Positions 12,666-24,706 are shown, numbered from the stretch's first letter. The stretch is DNA of 64,000 nucleotides from Syncephalastrum monosporum B8922 (GCA_000697355.1 JNEN01001220.1:62001-126000), one strand, 5' to 3'. The notes: generated by a model not told the origin, from the letters alone. Program-made: numbers and translations.

Positions 12666-14587
12666 TTATTGCGATTTGGGTTTTTCTTGGACAAGTCCAG
12701 ATACAGGCACAGTATTATACAGCTGACGATACGTAAAATACGCAAACAAGAGTCCAAAGATACCGCAGCTCAGAACCGCATTGATGACAGCAAACAAGTC
12801 CGGAAAACGTTCCGGCGGCTGTATCAAAGCTTCGGCTACATGCCAGAGCATGAAAATACTATGGGCAACCTAGAAAAATTGCCTAATTATTTTCATTTGC
12901 ATGTGGTATTTCATTTTGAGATCATACCATTGTTCCTTGCTTTTGTAGCGTTGTTGGTCCTTGATACACGCCCACTATCCAATTCCATAACAGAGTTACT
13001 GCCACATATGGAATCACGAGCTCTTCTCTTCGAAGCAGTGGATACATGCTAGAATGCGGTGAGAAACTCGGCCAACGGGTAAAAAAAATTATTGGTAGGT
13101 TTACCTAAACATGGCCGTGTTAGTAAGTAGTACAACAGCATCTGTCTCTTCCAGGATCATCAGACACGCAGGTAGCAGAGGAAGCAAAATTGACTTCTCA
13201 TGGACCTGGAACGATAATAAGAAGAAAGCAAGGGATGTGTTGACCAAGGCGTATTTAAACCGGGTCTGCGTGGGATTCCATCCCAGGTGAATGTTGATGG
13301 GGATTACGGCGGCTAAGGTTGCAACAAGGCTTATTTCGGGTGCACAATGGTTATAAGATAAAGTTTAAGCGATAAGGTAGACAATTTTGTTACCTGAGTC
13401 GTACCGTCGCTGTTAAACTTAGGAGTGTTCGTAGCTTGATGACGACGTTCAAGGCACACCAAACGTTGGCTACCTTATCTTCATACAAGCCACGTGCAAC
13501 CGGAAATATGCGATGCACTACTTGTAAAAGATCGGACGGTGATGCAAGCCAAGGGGTCAGCAGCACAGCCATAGTCACAGTCACTGTAGCACCCAAAGAC
13601 ACGAATAAGAGTAGCCTTGAGGATAATTAAAGAAACTACAGTGTATAATTATCACTTTGCTGCTTACCCATTAGATCGGTGAAAGCATTGTGAAAGAAGG
13701 AAGGCAAACACAGCAGGAGAGTAGTAAAGGGTCATCTGCTTGAATCCCAATGCAAGACAAAAAAAGATGGAGCCCAGAAAGAAGCGATCGATTAAAAGGC
13801 AGTTGATGGCCCACAGACTGAGACCTAGCATAACACTATTGTATCTATGATATAACATACTTAATGTAAGACACATAATTCGGTATTGACTTACTGGAAG
13901 TGTCCATGGTCTATAATAATGAGCCCTGGATGCAAAAATATGAGCAAGGCAGCAAGGTACTAAGTCATGCATTTGATAAAAAGAACAATAACGGTATGTA
14001 TGAGAAATTACCTTCTTGGTAGCATCGTTTCGATAAGTGATGCGAGCAAAATAGTAGACCGCAGGAAGGTAGATCAAGGCTTCTGAGATTACGACGGTAC
14101 TACGCATAAAGAGCTTGCTTTCGGCAGATTCGAATGCACGGGAGGTGTCGAGAGCGAACCAAGCAGGATTGAACCAAGAGCCGCTACGAGAAATGTAAGC
14201 GTTTTCCTTAACGAACAGCAAGAAAGACCTTACATTTTACCGCATAGCCAGCTGTGGTATGCTGTGAGAGGAGGATAGTCGAGACCCCACCAATCGAGAT
14301 CGTACGTGTACCATTGTTTGGTTGGCAGATGCTGTGTGATCTCCATCCAATGGCGTTGTGCTTCGTAGTCTCCCATCATGGGTGGTGCTGCCATTCCTTG
14401 GAAATGGTCCTGTTCAATCCCTGGCTTCTAGTCTGTATCGATGAACAGTACCTGAGTAGGGGGCGAGCGCGACAGACCATCGCACTGCCAAAGCAAACAG
14501 AGTGATGATGGGTCCAAGCGTCCATGATAGAGTGGGCTCGTTGATGTAGACAGTCAACCAAGCTTTGAAGCCTTGATCAACGGACAT
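12666..14587 (-). CDS. ALG6: Dolichyl-P-Glc:Man9GlcNAc2-PP-dolichol alpha-1,3-glucosyltransferase
   Basis: Nine exons: 14587-14452, 14396-14234, 14183-14012, 13959-13895, 13844-13668, 13615-13394, 13329-13105, 13048-12928 and 12869-12666, encoding 494 residues (human ALG6 has 507). ALG6/ALG8 hallmarks are in order: [15 protein letters not shown], then [14 protein letters not shown] at about residues 83-95, then [43 protein letters not shown], and [12 protein letters not shown] at about 354-365. Multiple hydrophobic segments fit a multi-spanning ER membrane protein. The enzyme adds the first glucose to the lipid-linked oligosaccharide used for N-glycosylation. The DYEAQRHW and IDHGHFQYN signatures favour ALG6 over ALG8. 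The start is the only ATG in frame before the hydrophobic N-terminal segment. Confidence 0.95.
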
Positions 14588-15456
14588 AGTTTCGTTCGAC
14601 GCGTGCACACGCTTCAACGAACTTGGCCTGGCGCATGATAAAAATTAAAACTTATCCTCGCTGCCCAATAAGGTCGCTCTGTGTAATGAGATTCAAGATC
14701 CTATCAGTATGCCGCGCGCCCGCCGCCGATATGTCGACTCTCTCCCGTTGTCCAGATGGCTCAACCTGTCTGCTCATCTTCAGCCGACACTTCCTCTCTA
14801 CATAAATATGTGTATGTCAACGACAACTGTTACGACAGGGGCCTCCCCTTTCCCCTCTCCATATATGCCTCTGGCTAGTTATACAGCGGTGTACTACTTT
14901 ATACGCTACGGTAAAATCCAATTTCTGCTTGTAGAATCACCGATAATCTTCTGTACATATTGCACTGCAGTCTGTTTTTAGCTCCAAATATCGTGTGTAT
15001 ATCTTGATACATATATTATATAGTGTCAAACCCTTGCCCGCCTCCCCCTGGTCACCACCTTCTCCCACCTCTCGACTACATACGTTTATCGGATTGATAC
15101 CTTGATTCTCGCCCATAAAACTTATTGGTTTCCCCTTCTCCATGATGAATATTCTCTGGATCTCTTCCCTCAGCTCCTGCGTAAGCAGCGCGCCCGAATG
15201 TTCGTGCTTATACAGTATATAAGTTAAGCCCGGCCAAACTATATCATACAAAATAGCATGGTGAGAGTAGCGTATGGAATACATACAATCTTCTCGTAAC
15301 TTTCTAGCTGATCTTCATGATGGGCAGAGGAAGGGAAGAAAAAGCAATGTTAACACAAATCAGAGTGATTTATTACGAAGAAATAACTAGTAGTAACGGT
15401 TGGGCAATAGTATAAACTATCTCTAACACCGAATGCACCGCTCCTGAGAAAGCGAT
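14588..15456. other. Intergenic region between ALG6 start and the small-protein gene (0.9 kb)
   Basis: It holds the ALG6 promoter and the 3' flank of the small secreted protein gene at 15457-15799. Short open frames are present without motifs or splice partners, and nothing else is recognised. Confidence 0.55.
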
Positions 15457-15799
15457 TTAGAGGACCTCATCCAAATGGTCACCGTTGCCCCAGAAGTCAT
15501 CGTCGTAGCCATAATCGTATTCGTCATCACAGACGATATGACCCTTGGATTTTTGCGAGTTATCATTAAGGGCACCTTCAGCGAGGAGGTTGTTCACCTA
15601 GAAGAAAAAGGTATCAAGCATGAGCATATATAACATGAAAATGGGCCGTCAACTCTTCACTTACAAGACCAGAGGTATCGCCAATTTTAGTGTTGCTGTC
15701 AACAGAGCGGCAGTTGGAGCGGCGGTAGACGCGGGGAAGGGCATTGGTACCGACGGCCATGAAGACGGCGACAGTGGCGAAGATGTAAGAAAGCTGCAT
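15457..15799 (-). CDS. Small secreted cysteine-containing protein, paralogue of the gene at 1-336
   Basis: Two exons: 15799-15665 and 15597-15457, encoding 91 residues. The N-terminus (MQLSYIFATVAVFMAVGTNA) is a clear signal peptide, probably cleaved near ALP. The mature part has a basic stretch (RVYRRSN), two cysteines (CRSVDSN and VCDDEYD), and an acidic tail ending WGNGDHLDEVL. The intron is phase 0 after GDTSGL. The gene at 1-336 has its intron at the same place and shares the LNDNSQKS(K/Q)G and CDD(E/D)YDY blocks. I do not recognise the family. Two Cys residues could form one disulphide. The basic start of the mature part (RVYRR) could be a Kex2-type processing site, which is inference. 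Confidence 0.82.
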
Positions 15800-15865
15800 G
15801 TTGATTATTTGAGGGGTTGATAGATGATTTGATGAATGCAGAAAATGGAGGCCTTAGTCTTTGGT

Positions 15866-15875
15866 CTTTTATATG
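15866..15875 (-). promoter_or_regulatory. Probable TATA box of the small secreted protein gene
   Basis: On the minus strand this reads CATATAAAAG, about 70 bp upstream of the ATG at 15799, a fitting distance for a TATA-driven, inducible fungal gene with a short leader. Confidence 0.5.
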
Positions 15876-17103
15876 TTTTCTTGCAACGCCCAATCTTTAG
15901 CCGTCAGCTCGAAAGAGCTATGTATGTGTATAGTGTCTCTTCTTCATCAGTATAATTTTGGATATATAGATAGGTGAAATATGTGCATAGACTTTACAGT
16001 ATCCAAAATTGTCTTTGTCAATAGATTTCGAAAAGTGTTTACGGAGTAGTGCGCAAGCGCGTTAGAATGGCACGTACTACGCTGATCAGCAGCATAAAAT
16101 TGAACTTTATTCACTTAGTGAACTTACAGCTGCATTATATGTTTGCATTTGTTTTTATTGATTCTGACGCTGCATCCATATTCATCTTCGGCCGCTTTCT
16201 TTTTCTACTCTTTACAAGGCCACATATGTACTACTCTTGGATAGATTGGGACATAATTTCCATATGGCAGAGGCGCGGTGATGCAGCAAAGCGCGTCGGT
16301 AGTATAAAGTTAAGGAAAAATTAATCATCAAAAAGGTGCGGCATCTACTACACTAAACATTTTATTACTTGTGACGAGCTCGTATAGGAGATCTGCGATT
16401 GTATACAGTACATGATTAGCATAAGTAATATGTATCCTTTCATGCTACGGCGCTTTGTATGCCTACGGAAAAACGAACACCACAGCAGCAGGTCCGTATT
16501 GAAAAAACGCTTTCGATAAAGTCAGGGGCTTCTTTATGGGTGTCAAATTTTTCATACAATGACATGAAGTGAATATCCAACTCAGGCAGTCGAGCAGCCT
16601 GACTCCCCGCGAAAGCAGTGGTAATGCAAGGACTTGTACCTCATTGATACGACGAATGTCAAAGAAAACAAGTGGATGGCCCTACATATAAGCGGGCACA
16701 TGTAGAATGTGATTTTTGGTTTTACAGAGCGTGTCAAATGCCTGGGTGACACTTTCAAAGGCCGGTATGAAACAACGTCAAACCAAAGCACACGTTTCAT
16801 TTCCCGAAAGGCACTCTGTGGCGCGACCCTCATTATGGACACCATCATCTGTCAAGGCTTAACCCAGAATAGTTTAGTGCACAGGCACGAACAATGGTAG
16901 GCAATCACATACGCAGAGCGAGATCATGCACAGATTCCTGTTAACAGACGTGCGGACAAAACGAAGAGTAACTGATCCTGATAGACAAGGCATATCTTAC
17001 CGGCGGAGAAGCATTCTTTCATTGTATAAATATAGCTTTTTGACACAGACATTGGCCTACTTTTGGTGGTGAAGACATGCATTTGCTATCGCCGAAAGAA
17101 ACC

Positions 17104-17136
<33 letters not shown>

Positions 17137-17283
17137 GGAAGAAAAAAGGAGGGCGAGGCCCATCTGTCGGTTTCCCTTTCCTTTATTCTTCCTGTCTCGC
17201 GCCGGTCGCGTCCCTTGAATCCTTATTCTCTGACTTGTTCTTTTCGTCGCCGAGTCTGTTTCTTTTGACATTGTTTGATCGTC
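15876..17283. other. Intergenic region upstream of the KCH1-like gene (1.4 kb)
   Basis: No gene is supported. It contains a 29-nt poly(A) tract at 17104-17132 and, just after it, a pyrimidine-rich stretch (about 17160-17280) that looks like the 5' leader of the KCH1-like gene. Short open frames at 16049-16324 and 16582-16848 have no motifs. Confidence 0.55.
17104..17132 (+). repeat. Poly(A) homopolymer, 29 nt
   Basis: An uninterrupted run of 29 A lies about 150 bp before the KCH1-like start codon. It reads as poly-Lys or poly-Phe in spurious frames. The exact length is likely uncertain in any assembly. Confidence 0.9.
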
Positions 17284-18599
17284 ATGGTGGGTTCTCAATC
17301 TGCATTCAGGTCATGAGGAGCATATACTGACTATGTTCTGGGTACTGTTAGTGCTGGTCCTCGTCTGAAGGGCCCAAATGGAAACGTGAGGTGGTCCGGG
17401 ATCACAAGTTTGACTATGTCGATATGGATGAATTTTACGATCCCTCGTGTGTTGGCTATATCAGTTACGGTTTTGTCTTCCTTATGATCCTGAAATCGGT
17501 CGCGGTTTACTTGGCCGATTTGTGGTCTGCGAGTATGTTAGCCTTATATCTCAGTATGTATGCCAGAACTCATAGTGCATATCATTTAGTCTCGCTTCTG
17601 GCACTCGGCAATGAACTATATGCAGACCCTGTTATTCCGTCCGAAACCTCGAAATGGATCTTCCTGGCGTCCATCATTGCCTCATTTTTACTACTGGGCT
17701 GGGATATGTTCAAGGCAAAACGCATTATCGCCTCCCGCGACATATCTTACGCTTTCACTTCCATCATCGCAAGCCGTTACTACTCTGTCAAAAACTACCG
17801 TTACCACTGTCTCTTTCGCAAGATCAGCAATTCACGGAAACGTATAGACAAAATCGCATTTTTCATCTTCTTTACTCTGAAGGGATGGAAACGCTTATTT
17901 GTGGCCGAGGCACCCCGACAGATCATCAATATCGTCACACTCGCTGCTCTCATCCCTAAATGGTTCCAAATGAGGGAGGGCACCCTTGTTCTTCACAACA
18001 AGGCGCTCGGCAAGGACATTGTACAGCAAATAATGACAGGCACTATGGCCTTCTCTATAGTCATCTTTGGTATCTCCTTTGTCCTTGTTTGTATCGCAGC
18101 TATCATGTATATTCCGCTTTTATGCCATATTCGCGGCAACCTCAAGGAATACTGCTGTCACAAAGTCGACAAAAGGTAAAGAGGATTGCTTCTCTATGAA
18201 GTTCCGACATACTAAGGCTATGATCTCTTTGATCAATTTGTTAGGATTGTTGAGCTGCTGCAAAAGCAAGCACGCAAACGTGTGGCCCAGAACCAGGGAA
18301 AAAAGTGGCCCAGAAAAGAAGCCAAGCAGCACGAAGCACTTCCGAAACCGACGTTACCAAATGTGGACATGGAATCATCGTCGCCCTACACATATTATCC
18401 CGCAGATCAACACTATTTTGGTCGTCGCCATAGTGGATTCTCGAACCAAAGCAGCGATCAGCTTGGTCTCATGGCTCACATGCAGCCGCAGCCCTGGTCT
18501 TCACAGCAGCATCTTGCCACTCCATACATGTCCCCAGGGCCTTACCACTCGTCACCACAAATGTCTCCTGTGCCGCAATATTATCACCAATATGGTTAA
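17284..18599 (+). CDS. KCH1: Plasma-membrane K+ transporter/channel, Kch1/Prm6 family
   Basis: Proposed exons: 17284-17286 (ATG only), 17352-17532, 17590-18175 and 18245-18599, encoding 374 residues. The family core is clear: KWKREVVRDHKFDYVDMDEF, then a hydrophobic segment (GFVFLMILKSVAVYLADLW), PVIPSETSKWIFLASIIASF, then KIAFFIFFTLKGWKRL and APRQIINIVTLAALIPKWF, a last hydrophobic segment (VIFGISFVLVCIAAIMYIPL), and the Kch1-type HKVDKRIVELLQKQARKR. The C-terminal 100 residues are Gln/Ser/Pro/His-rich. In yeast these proteins mediate low-affinity K+ influx that drives Ca2+ entry during pheromone or ER stress. The start is the least certain part: ATG directly followed by GTGGGT lets the upstream exon join in frame. 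The 57-nt intron 17533-17589 has no stop in frame, and family alignment argues that it is removed. Confidence 0.87.
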
Positions 18600-18789
18600 A
18601 CAGCACTCTGCCACCTACACCTGCACCATGTAATTATCGACAGACAAATCTTTCCATTTACGAACTTAGTCCTCCTCATCCCTTTTCACCTGTATATTTC
18701 CCTCACATCCTTCTTGTTCTCAGCGAGTTATATATCATTTTAGGCCGACAACGGCTTACGTCAAAGCTACCTTTTTATTCGCAGACTTT

Positions 18790-21700
18790 TTATGCGTGGC
18801 TGGATGATGATGTTGTTCGCTGACGGGTCTCGATGTCTTTGAGAGTCCATAAAGACACTCCTGCTTGATTCATTTCAAACGGTTGTGCCATGGTTCGTAA
18901 GAATTTCTTGGCGATCACCAGCGCCATATCCGTAGACAAGTTCGTCGACGCATCCGTCACGTATTGGTTAATCCATTTTGGTAACTTGGCTCTCTTATCT
19001 GCTCGCGCAAAACGCTACACACGAAAACATGTTATTGAATAATCTTACAGGAAGATTGAACTTACCTTGTCTGCAAAGATCATGAGGCCGTAATCTGTCT
19101 TTCCTCTGAGGACGCGACCCACGCACTGAGCAGCATGCCGCATGGCATCGAAGGTCAGGAAATCGTTCTCTCGGATATGGTGGTTATCACGCAAATACTC
19201 CAGACGAGCCTAGAATTATTGGAGTAGGTTAGCGCAATCACTCTACTATCATCATTCTCACCTTGAGGATTCTGGACTCAGTGTACTGATACGGAATACC
19301 GAACATAATAACTGCGCGTCCATAGTTGTGGTCGAAATCGATACCTTCCGACACTTTTCCTCGTGCCACGGATAGTAAGATAGCACCGCGACCGTTGTCA
19401 CACGCCTATTAGACGATTACTCAGTTCAAGTAACAAGTCAATGTGTTCCTCTACCTACTTTACGGTAATTTGCTAGAGCCATGCTTGTTTCCGCTGCATC
19501 CGGTGTCTCGACGAAAATCAGTTTATGTTTCCATGCTTCGTTCAGAATGCCCTGTATAGATATTAGATCCTTATTCAGAGAGATTCTCGCAGAACTTACC
19601 ATATCGTTCCACATGGATACAATTTGTTCCATGTAGAGATAACTTGGGAAGAAGCAGACCACACCATCAGGGACAATTTTGGAAAATTCTACCATAACCT
19701 GTCCAAAATTGCGCACCACAGCTGGATCATTGCGCACCTCAAATTTGGAGCTCACAGCTACTTGATCTGAACCGCGTGTAATCACCTGGTAGTCAAATTT
19801 AGTTTCTGTGGCAGTACATAAAAGCCTCAACATACCATAGGTAGGAAACAATTGCGCGTGAGGGTCATACCATAACTCTCCTGCACAACAGCCTGGAAAT
19901 TAAGCATCCTGGGGTACATGTCCAATGGTGACAGCGTTCCAGATGTTATGACGACCGAGCTAAACCGCTCAAAGACAGGTCGAATAGCAATCGATGCATC
20001 GAGGCAGCTACCGAGATTATTAGTGGGTTTGCTACGTTATATCAAAAGCTGCTTACGTGAAATGAAGAATGGGGTTGGGCACAGTAGCAGTCTCTGTCTC
20101 GAACGGTTCAAGGATCAAAAGGAAACCTAGGTAGAGCGTTTAATAATGCTGATCCTATTCCACGTGTTTCTTCCATTACCTTTGTCGTAGGTGGAAACTA
20201 GAGTTGCAAACGACGCTATTTTTTGAAGACTTGAATAATGCTCGAGATCGGTCAGTTCGAGAGTACGAACAAGGCTAGTCAAACGTTCGGCACAGAAACG
20301 GAGCGGTTTTCGTTCGATATATGTGACATCTTTGACATGCTGCAGAAACGAGGTCGGGGTCTCGGCGACGACGTGCATGACTCGCATACGTGTCTAAGAA
20401 AAATAATGGAATAAGATGCTTGCTATTACTATTTGTGGTGAATATACCTTGAGATATTCGATAAATCGCCTTAAAAACGCCACGAAATGCTCGGCTCTTC
20501 TGATGTTTCCAGGGACGGCCTCTTTGAGCAGATCATCTGGCAAAACAGGGTTTGCCATGAAGGTGTCTTCATCCCGGGCTGTGCTGGCATCCCTTAAGCC
20601 TGTTTTCTTTTAGTTCACTGCATGGTCAGAAACAACATTCCTACCTTCGACTAGCCTGGTGTATTCAGTTTTCAACTTTGCGGCATCCGTTTGTTTAATT
20701 CTACACGAACGCGCTGTTATTTACTGTGTAAAAAAGTACATCATTATACGTACTCTTCTATTCGCTGTGCCAGCATTCCCACACTGCGTGCACCAGCGTC
20801 GAGCATAGGCCTGGTGAGGTCGATACTTAGGGATTCGATGCATACATTATCTAGCCGAATATAAATAACGTGAAGCGACATGAATATACTGCCACATACC
20901 AATATTATGAGCTTCATCGAAAACGATGATTGAGTCTTTGGATAGTTCTCTCGAGACTAGCTCAGCCACTTTCGGATCAAGCATGTAGTGGTAGGAGTAT
21001 ATGACAATATTTGCGAGAGGGATCTAGAGTATATATATATGAGATTCATGCACAAATAAAAGCATTCTCAGTGTACTCACTGCTCGTCGGACGAGGTAGT
21101 ATGGACAGAAACGCATCTCTTTGCAATAGTTTTTCAGGTCGGCTAGAGTATATACGCCTGCGGGTATAGGGTTGGGACTGTTGGTGGCATCCAATTGCTA
21201 AGAAATAGAGAGAGAGAGAGGAAGAAAGAGTACGGATTATTTATCAATGTTACCATTCATACGGCGGGGCCATACCTCATAGAAATCACAAAGTTCCACG
21301 CTTGTATCACCGTTCTCGGGATCCTTTGCTCTGGAACGAACCCAACTGGCTGTCATATTGCGACATTTGGAGTCAACCACCTTTCCGCGTCGCTCTCGTG
21401 ATACGACAGGATGTAAACACAGGTTTTTACGACTGGTTAGACCCAAGCCAAAATAATTGTCTTCTAAGCCATTTTGAGTGCGGTAATCCATCAACTGCTT
21501 CAGCTCAGCTAACGCTTTTTCGATTTCTGGCACCGTCCGGGAGCAGTAGATGAATTTGCGATGATCTTCCGGGTGTTGCTATAAAAAGTATGAGAACGTC
21601 AGCTTTATAGAAGTTCGCTCAAGTTCAATTTCGATGTATACCATTTGATATGCAACAATAAGTGATAGCAACGACACAGTTTTACCCGTGCCCGAGGGCA

Positions 21701-21953
21701 TCTCAAGAACACAATGTCCCTTTAAAAGTGGTATTGTCAGTCAAACCAGCACGGAAGGGACCGGACGGTATCGCTCTTGCTTGCCTTGGCATCCAGTGCC
21801 CTCTTCAAGTCGCACATGTATTGGAACTGCTCCGGATAGATCTTGTCATAAGGAAAATGCACAACGAGATCATCAATGTTGAAACTACGTTGGTACAGAG
21901 GAGATCTTCATTAAGGACGGCTGAAGGAGGATAGAAGCAGGATCTTACATCAT
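18790..21953 (-). CDS. RAD3: TFIIH 5'-3' DNA helicase subunit RAD3/XPD
   Basis: Seventeen exons: 21953-21949, 21884-21785, 21719-21642, 21578-21276, 21197-21081, 21023-20900, 20850-20754, 20700-20645, 20599-20448, 20393-20180, 20126-20057, 20007-19836, 19785-19600, 19551-19459, 19405-19262, 19209-19066 and 19014-18790. The protein has 759 residues (human XPD has 760). Walker A is PSGTGKT with K48. The four Fe-S cysteines are at 115, 133, 158 and 193. The DEAH box is at 237-240. [51 protein letters not shown] and [21 protein letters not shown] are all present. It should act in transcription initiation and nucleotide excision repair. The first coding exon is only 5 nt (ATGAT). The intron at 21784-21720 is GC-AG. 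The gene converges on KCH1 with 190 bp between stops. Confidence 0.97.
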
Positions 21954-22943
21954 AATGGCAGACGGTTGTACGCAGTAAGTTCAACGTCGGAGGGGACGAA
22001 CCGCCTGCTCGGCTGCATTTTGACGCATCAAAATTGAACGAACGTCACGCACGCTCCTACACTGCAGGTAATGGTATTTTACTATCTTACAGCCACGAAA
22101 AAGCTACATATTCTATACATGTATATACATTGTACTTTATATGTTGATAAGCAAACACCAACCTATACGATAAATATGATCAATGGATTTTCTGTAGTAC
22201 GAATGAATATATAAATCTATCGCATACAAGAAACTAAACAGTAATTCTTGATGGTCATCCTCTGTATACGTATGCTCATCGTATGGTGTTTATCGAGGTT
22301 CGAGTTCACATTACGTAGGTCAAGTTTTGTATCTTTCTATGGCCTCCCAATATTAAAAGATCGGATCACAGCTGGAAAACATAAAGAATTCGAAATATGC
22401 GACTGTCCCTGCTGGTTGCCAGCCATCATGTGGCGTATGCGCATACCATTAAGGGCACTCCTTTGACGATGTGCTCTGACGCTTCATCATCCCACCGTCA
22501 TTCGATGGAAACTTGGGTATAGCCGGAGAAGAAATAGAATAGTGACTTTCCACCCCAGAGCCGGGATATCCCTTCGTGTACGCACTAAGTGTTCTGCGAT
22601 TCAGCGCTACCGTCTTCATGCCTCGGACGTGCTGATTTCTGGGCATATTGAGCCCTGCTAAGAAGTCCGAACTACCAGATATTACGCTGAAGCATCTTTG
22701 CGAGACAATGCACTTGCTGGTGTGAGGTACTTTGTGGTGCACATGCTCCATTTTTCAGTGAAGAGTATACTTATAACCAATGTCGTCGACCATATGGTCA
22801 CTCTCACCCAAAAATAATCCAGTTTACTGTATCAGACTTAGATTACAAACCGAACATGTATCGTGAGACGACCACCGCGATTCAACGCTTTATTTTTAAC
22901 TGGGCAGTCGAACCTAGCGTGAATACATGTAAGATACGTCGTG
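21954..22943. other. Intergenic region between RAD3 start and the SET-domain gene stop (1 kb)
   Basis: It holds the RAD3 promoter and the 3' flank of the methyltransferase gene. An open frame of 100 codons at 22449-22751 (-) has no recognisable domain or splice context, so I do not call it a gene. Confidence 0.5.
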
Positions 22944-24706
22944 CTAGGTATTCTTGGACGACTTTCTGGCCTCTGCTGGCCTTTTCCCTATGAAGCCGCG
23001 GCATTTGTCTGCACCACAGTTGCATTGTTGGTGTATGTCACCGAATATGGAGAAGTTGTAGTCGTAGAAAAGTTCGGACTTCGCAGGAATAAACTTGGAT
23101 GCAAAGACACCTACGCGTGGTTCACCGTTGACGACCCTAGTACGTCCAGTAAAGTCAGATGAGGGCATAGTGTGATCCTTTCTTTGTGGTACCATTTTTC
23201 GATGTGACAATTGGGGTCGCAGCTGTGATTGATGAAGCGGGCGTCAGATCCTTTTTGACCCGCATCGATGACTTCGCCTTTGTTATATTCTAGGAAATAG
23301 AAATTTTGCTGGTCGATATAAAGTGCATCCATGCGCTTCTTGCATTCCTGCGTTGAAATAATCTCGCCCATATATTCGATGATCAGGCAGCCCTCCTTAA
23401 TGTCGCTCTCTGTGCGAAGACCCCACCCACGGCTCTGTGTCTATATGGATCGGTATGGTTTTATGAGTATTTCGTGGGCGAATGAGAGGAAGAAAAGACC
23501 ATACAGGAAATACTTCGGTTTTCGCGGCACGGTCTCCTTTTCGAAGTCGCTGGTTGGAGCACTGATCTTTGCACGGACAAGTGTTCGGATTGCACTCGAA
23601 AAAGAGCATCCTAACCCACGGGTCAGCCGTTGCTTCAGAAAATATTGGTACAAAGATATAGTACGCACCTATTAAGGCATCGCTCCCCACAGCCAGGCCC
23701 GCCGTCTGGGGGAGGGGTGCATTGGCAGACCATAGGATGGGATTCTTTCAGAGGTCGACGCTCAACAAATATATCTGTATCGTATTAACAAGAATGAAAC
23801 ATAAAGAGGAGTGGAGTGCTTACTTGATTTGATCCGGGTGAATCGCGGCTGCTCAAGAGGTGGCCTGATGTAACCGAGTAAGTGGTCTTGCATGATGTCC
23901 CTTGGAACCTGGAACTCAGTCTGGTTCTCAAAGAAGGTCGCGCCCTGGTGTATCGGTAGTGGTAGCACAAATGGCCCTGTTAATCGCTTTTTCCTGCTTG
24001 GCCTGGGTACTGCTTTGTTCGAGGACTGCTTGAAAAAGGGTGAATATAAGCCAGCTACGAGGAACTCCTTGCGGCCCTTGAGGCGCTGGGTATCAGAGTC
24101 GCACGGTGATGGGACAGAAGTAGGTTCGTCAAGCTTCAAACGGCGATTCTCCTGCATTGGAGGCGAGCGTGGCGCTGACTGCTTTGGTTTTTGCTGAGGT
24201 TGCCTTGGATGCTTGTTTTGAGACTGAGGTGTAGCTGAAGATGTATCAACCGGTTTACGCAGTGAACGACGTGGGGCATATGGCGTCTTTTGGGGTTTAC
24301 TTGGCGTAGGTGGCGTATCATTGGCGCGTTTGCGCGAAGCGGCGTCGCGTTTCACCGTATGGGAAGAGGAAGGCTGCTTTGGAGCAGTCGTGATAGTTTC
24401 ATCTTGCGGCTGCATAGTGACAACCTGGTTTGTTGCATCTGTCGACGACAGACACGGTGACGATGGCAAAGTAGAAAGAGGCGTATCCTTGTCCATCCAA
24501 CAGCTTTCGCCTGGTGAGCTCTGTCGGTTCTGAAGCCGCTCTTCCAAACGCGCAGAGACCACCTCGAGATCGATGACTGTTTGAGGTGTCTCGCCTGCTT
24601 TGGCACCACCTTCAGGCCTACTTATTTCCAGTTTATTAGTGGAATCGTGGAGCGCCGGTACTGGGCAAGGCGGTAGAGGGGCCGACATGGCATTGGCTTC
24701 CATCAT
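22944..24706 (-). CDS. SET-domain histone H3K36 methyltransferase, ASH1/NSD/Set2 class
   Basis: Five exons: 24706-23824, 23774-23669, 23610-23505, 23440-23193 and 23136-22944, encoding 511 residues. Residues 1-290 are hydrophilic and basic/Pro/Ser-rich, with no domain seen. An AWS zinc region follows (MVCQCTPPPDGGPGCGERC, then FFECNPNTCPCKDQCSNQRL), then SET (RGWGLRTESDIKEGCLIIEY; FINHSCDPNC at about 434-443; FYDYNF at about 471-476) and post-SET (CNCGADKCRGFIGKRP). The order AWS-SET-postSET marks H3K36 enzymes. The protein ends just after post-SET, so the WW and SRI domains of Set2 are absent, which favours an ASH1-type enzyme. A DIFFERENT start at the next ATG (24703) is equally possible. 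Catalytic residues look intact. Confidence 0.9.

Noticed and set aside
17077..17298. Lys-rich and Phe-rich frames around the poly(A) tract
   Set aside because: They are homopolymer translations with no family resemblance.
22449..22751. 100-codon minus-strand open frame between RAD3 and the SET gene
   Set aside because: No recognisable motif or conserved feature. It could be real, but nothing in the sequence supports it.
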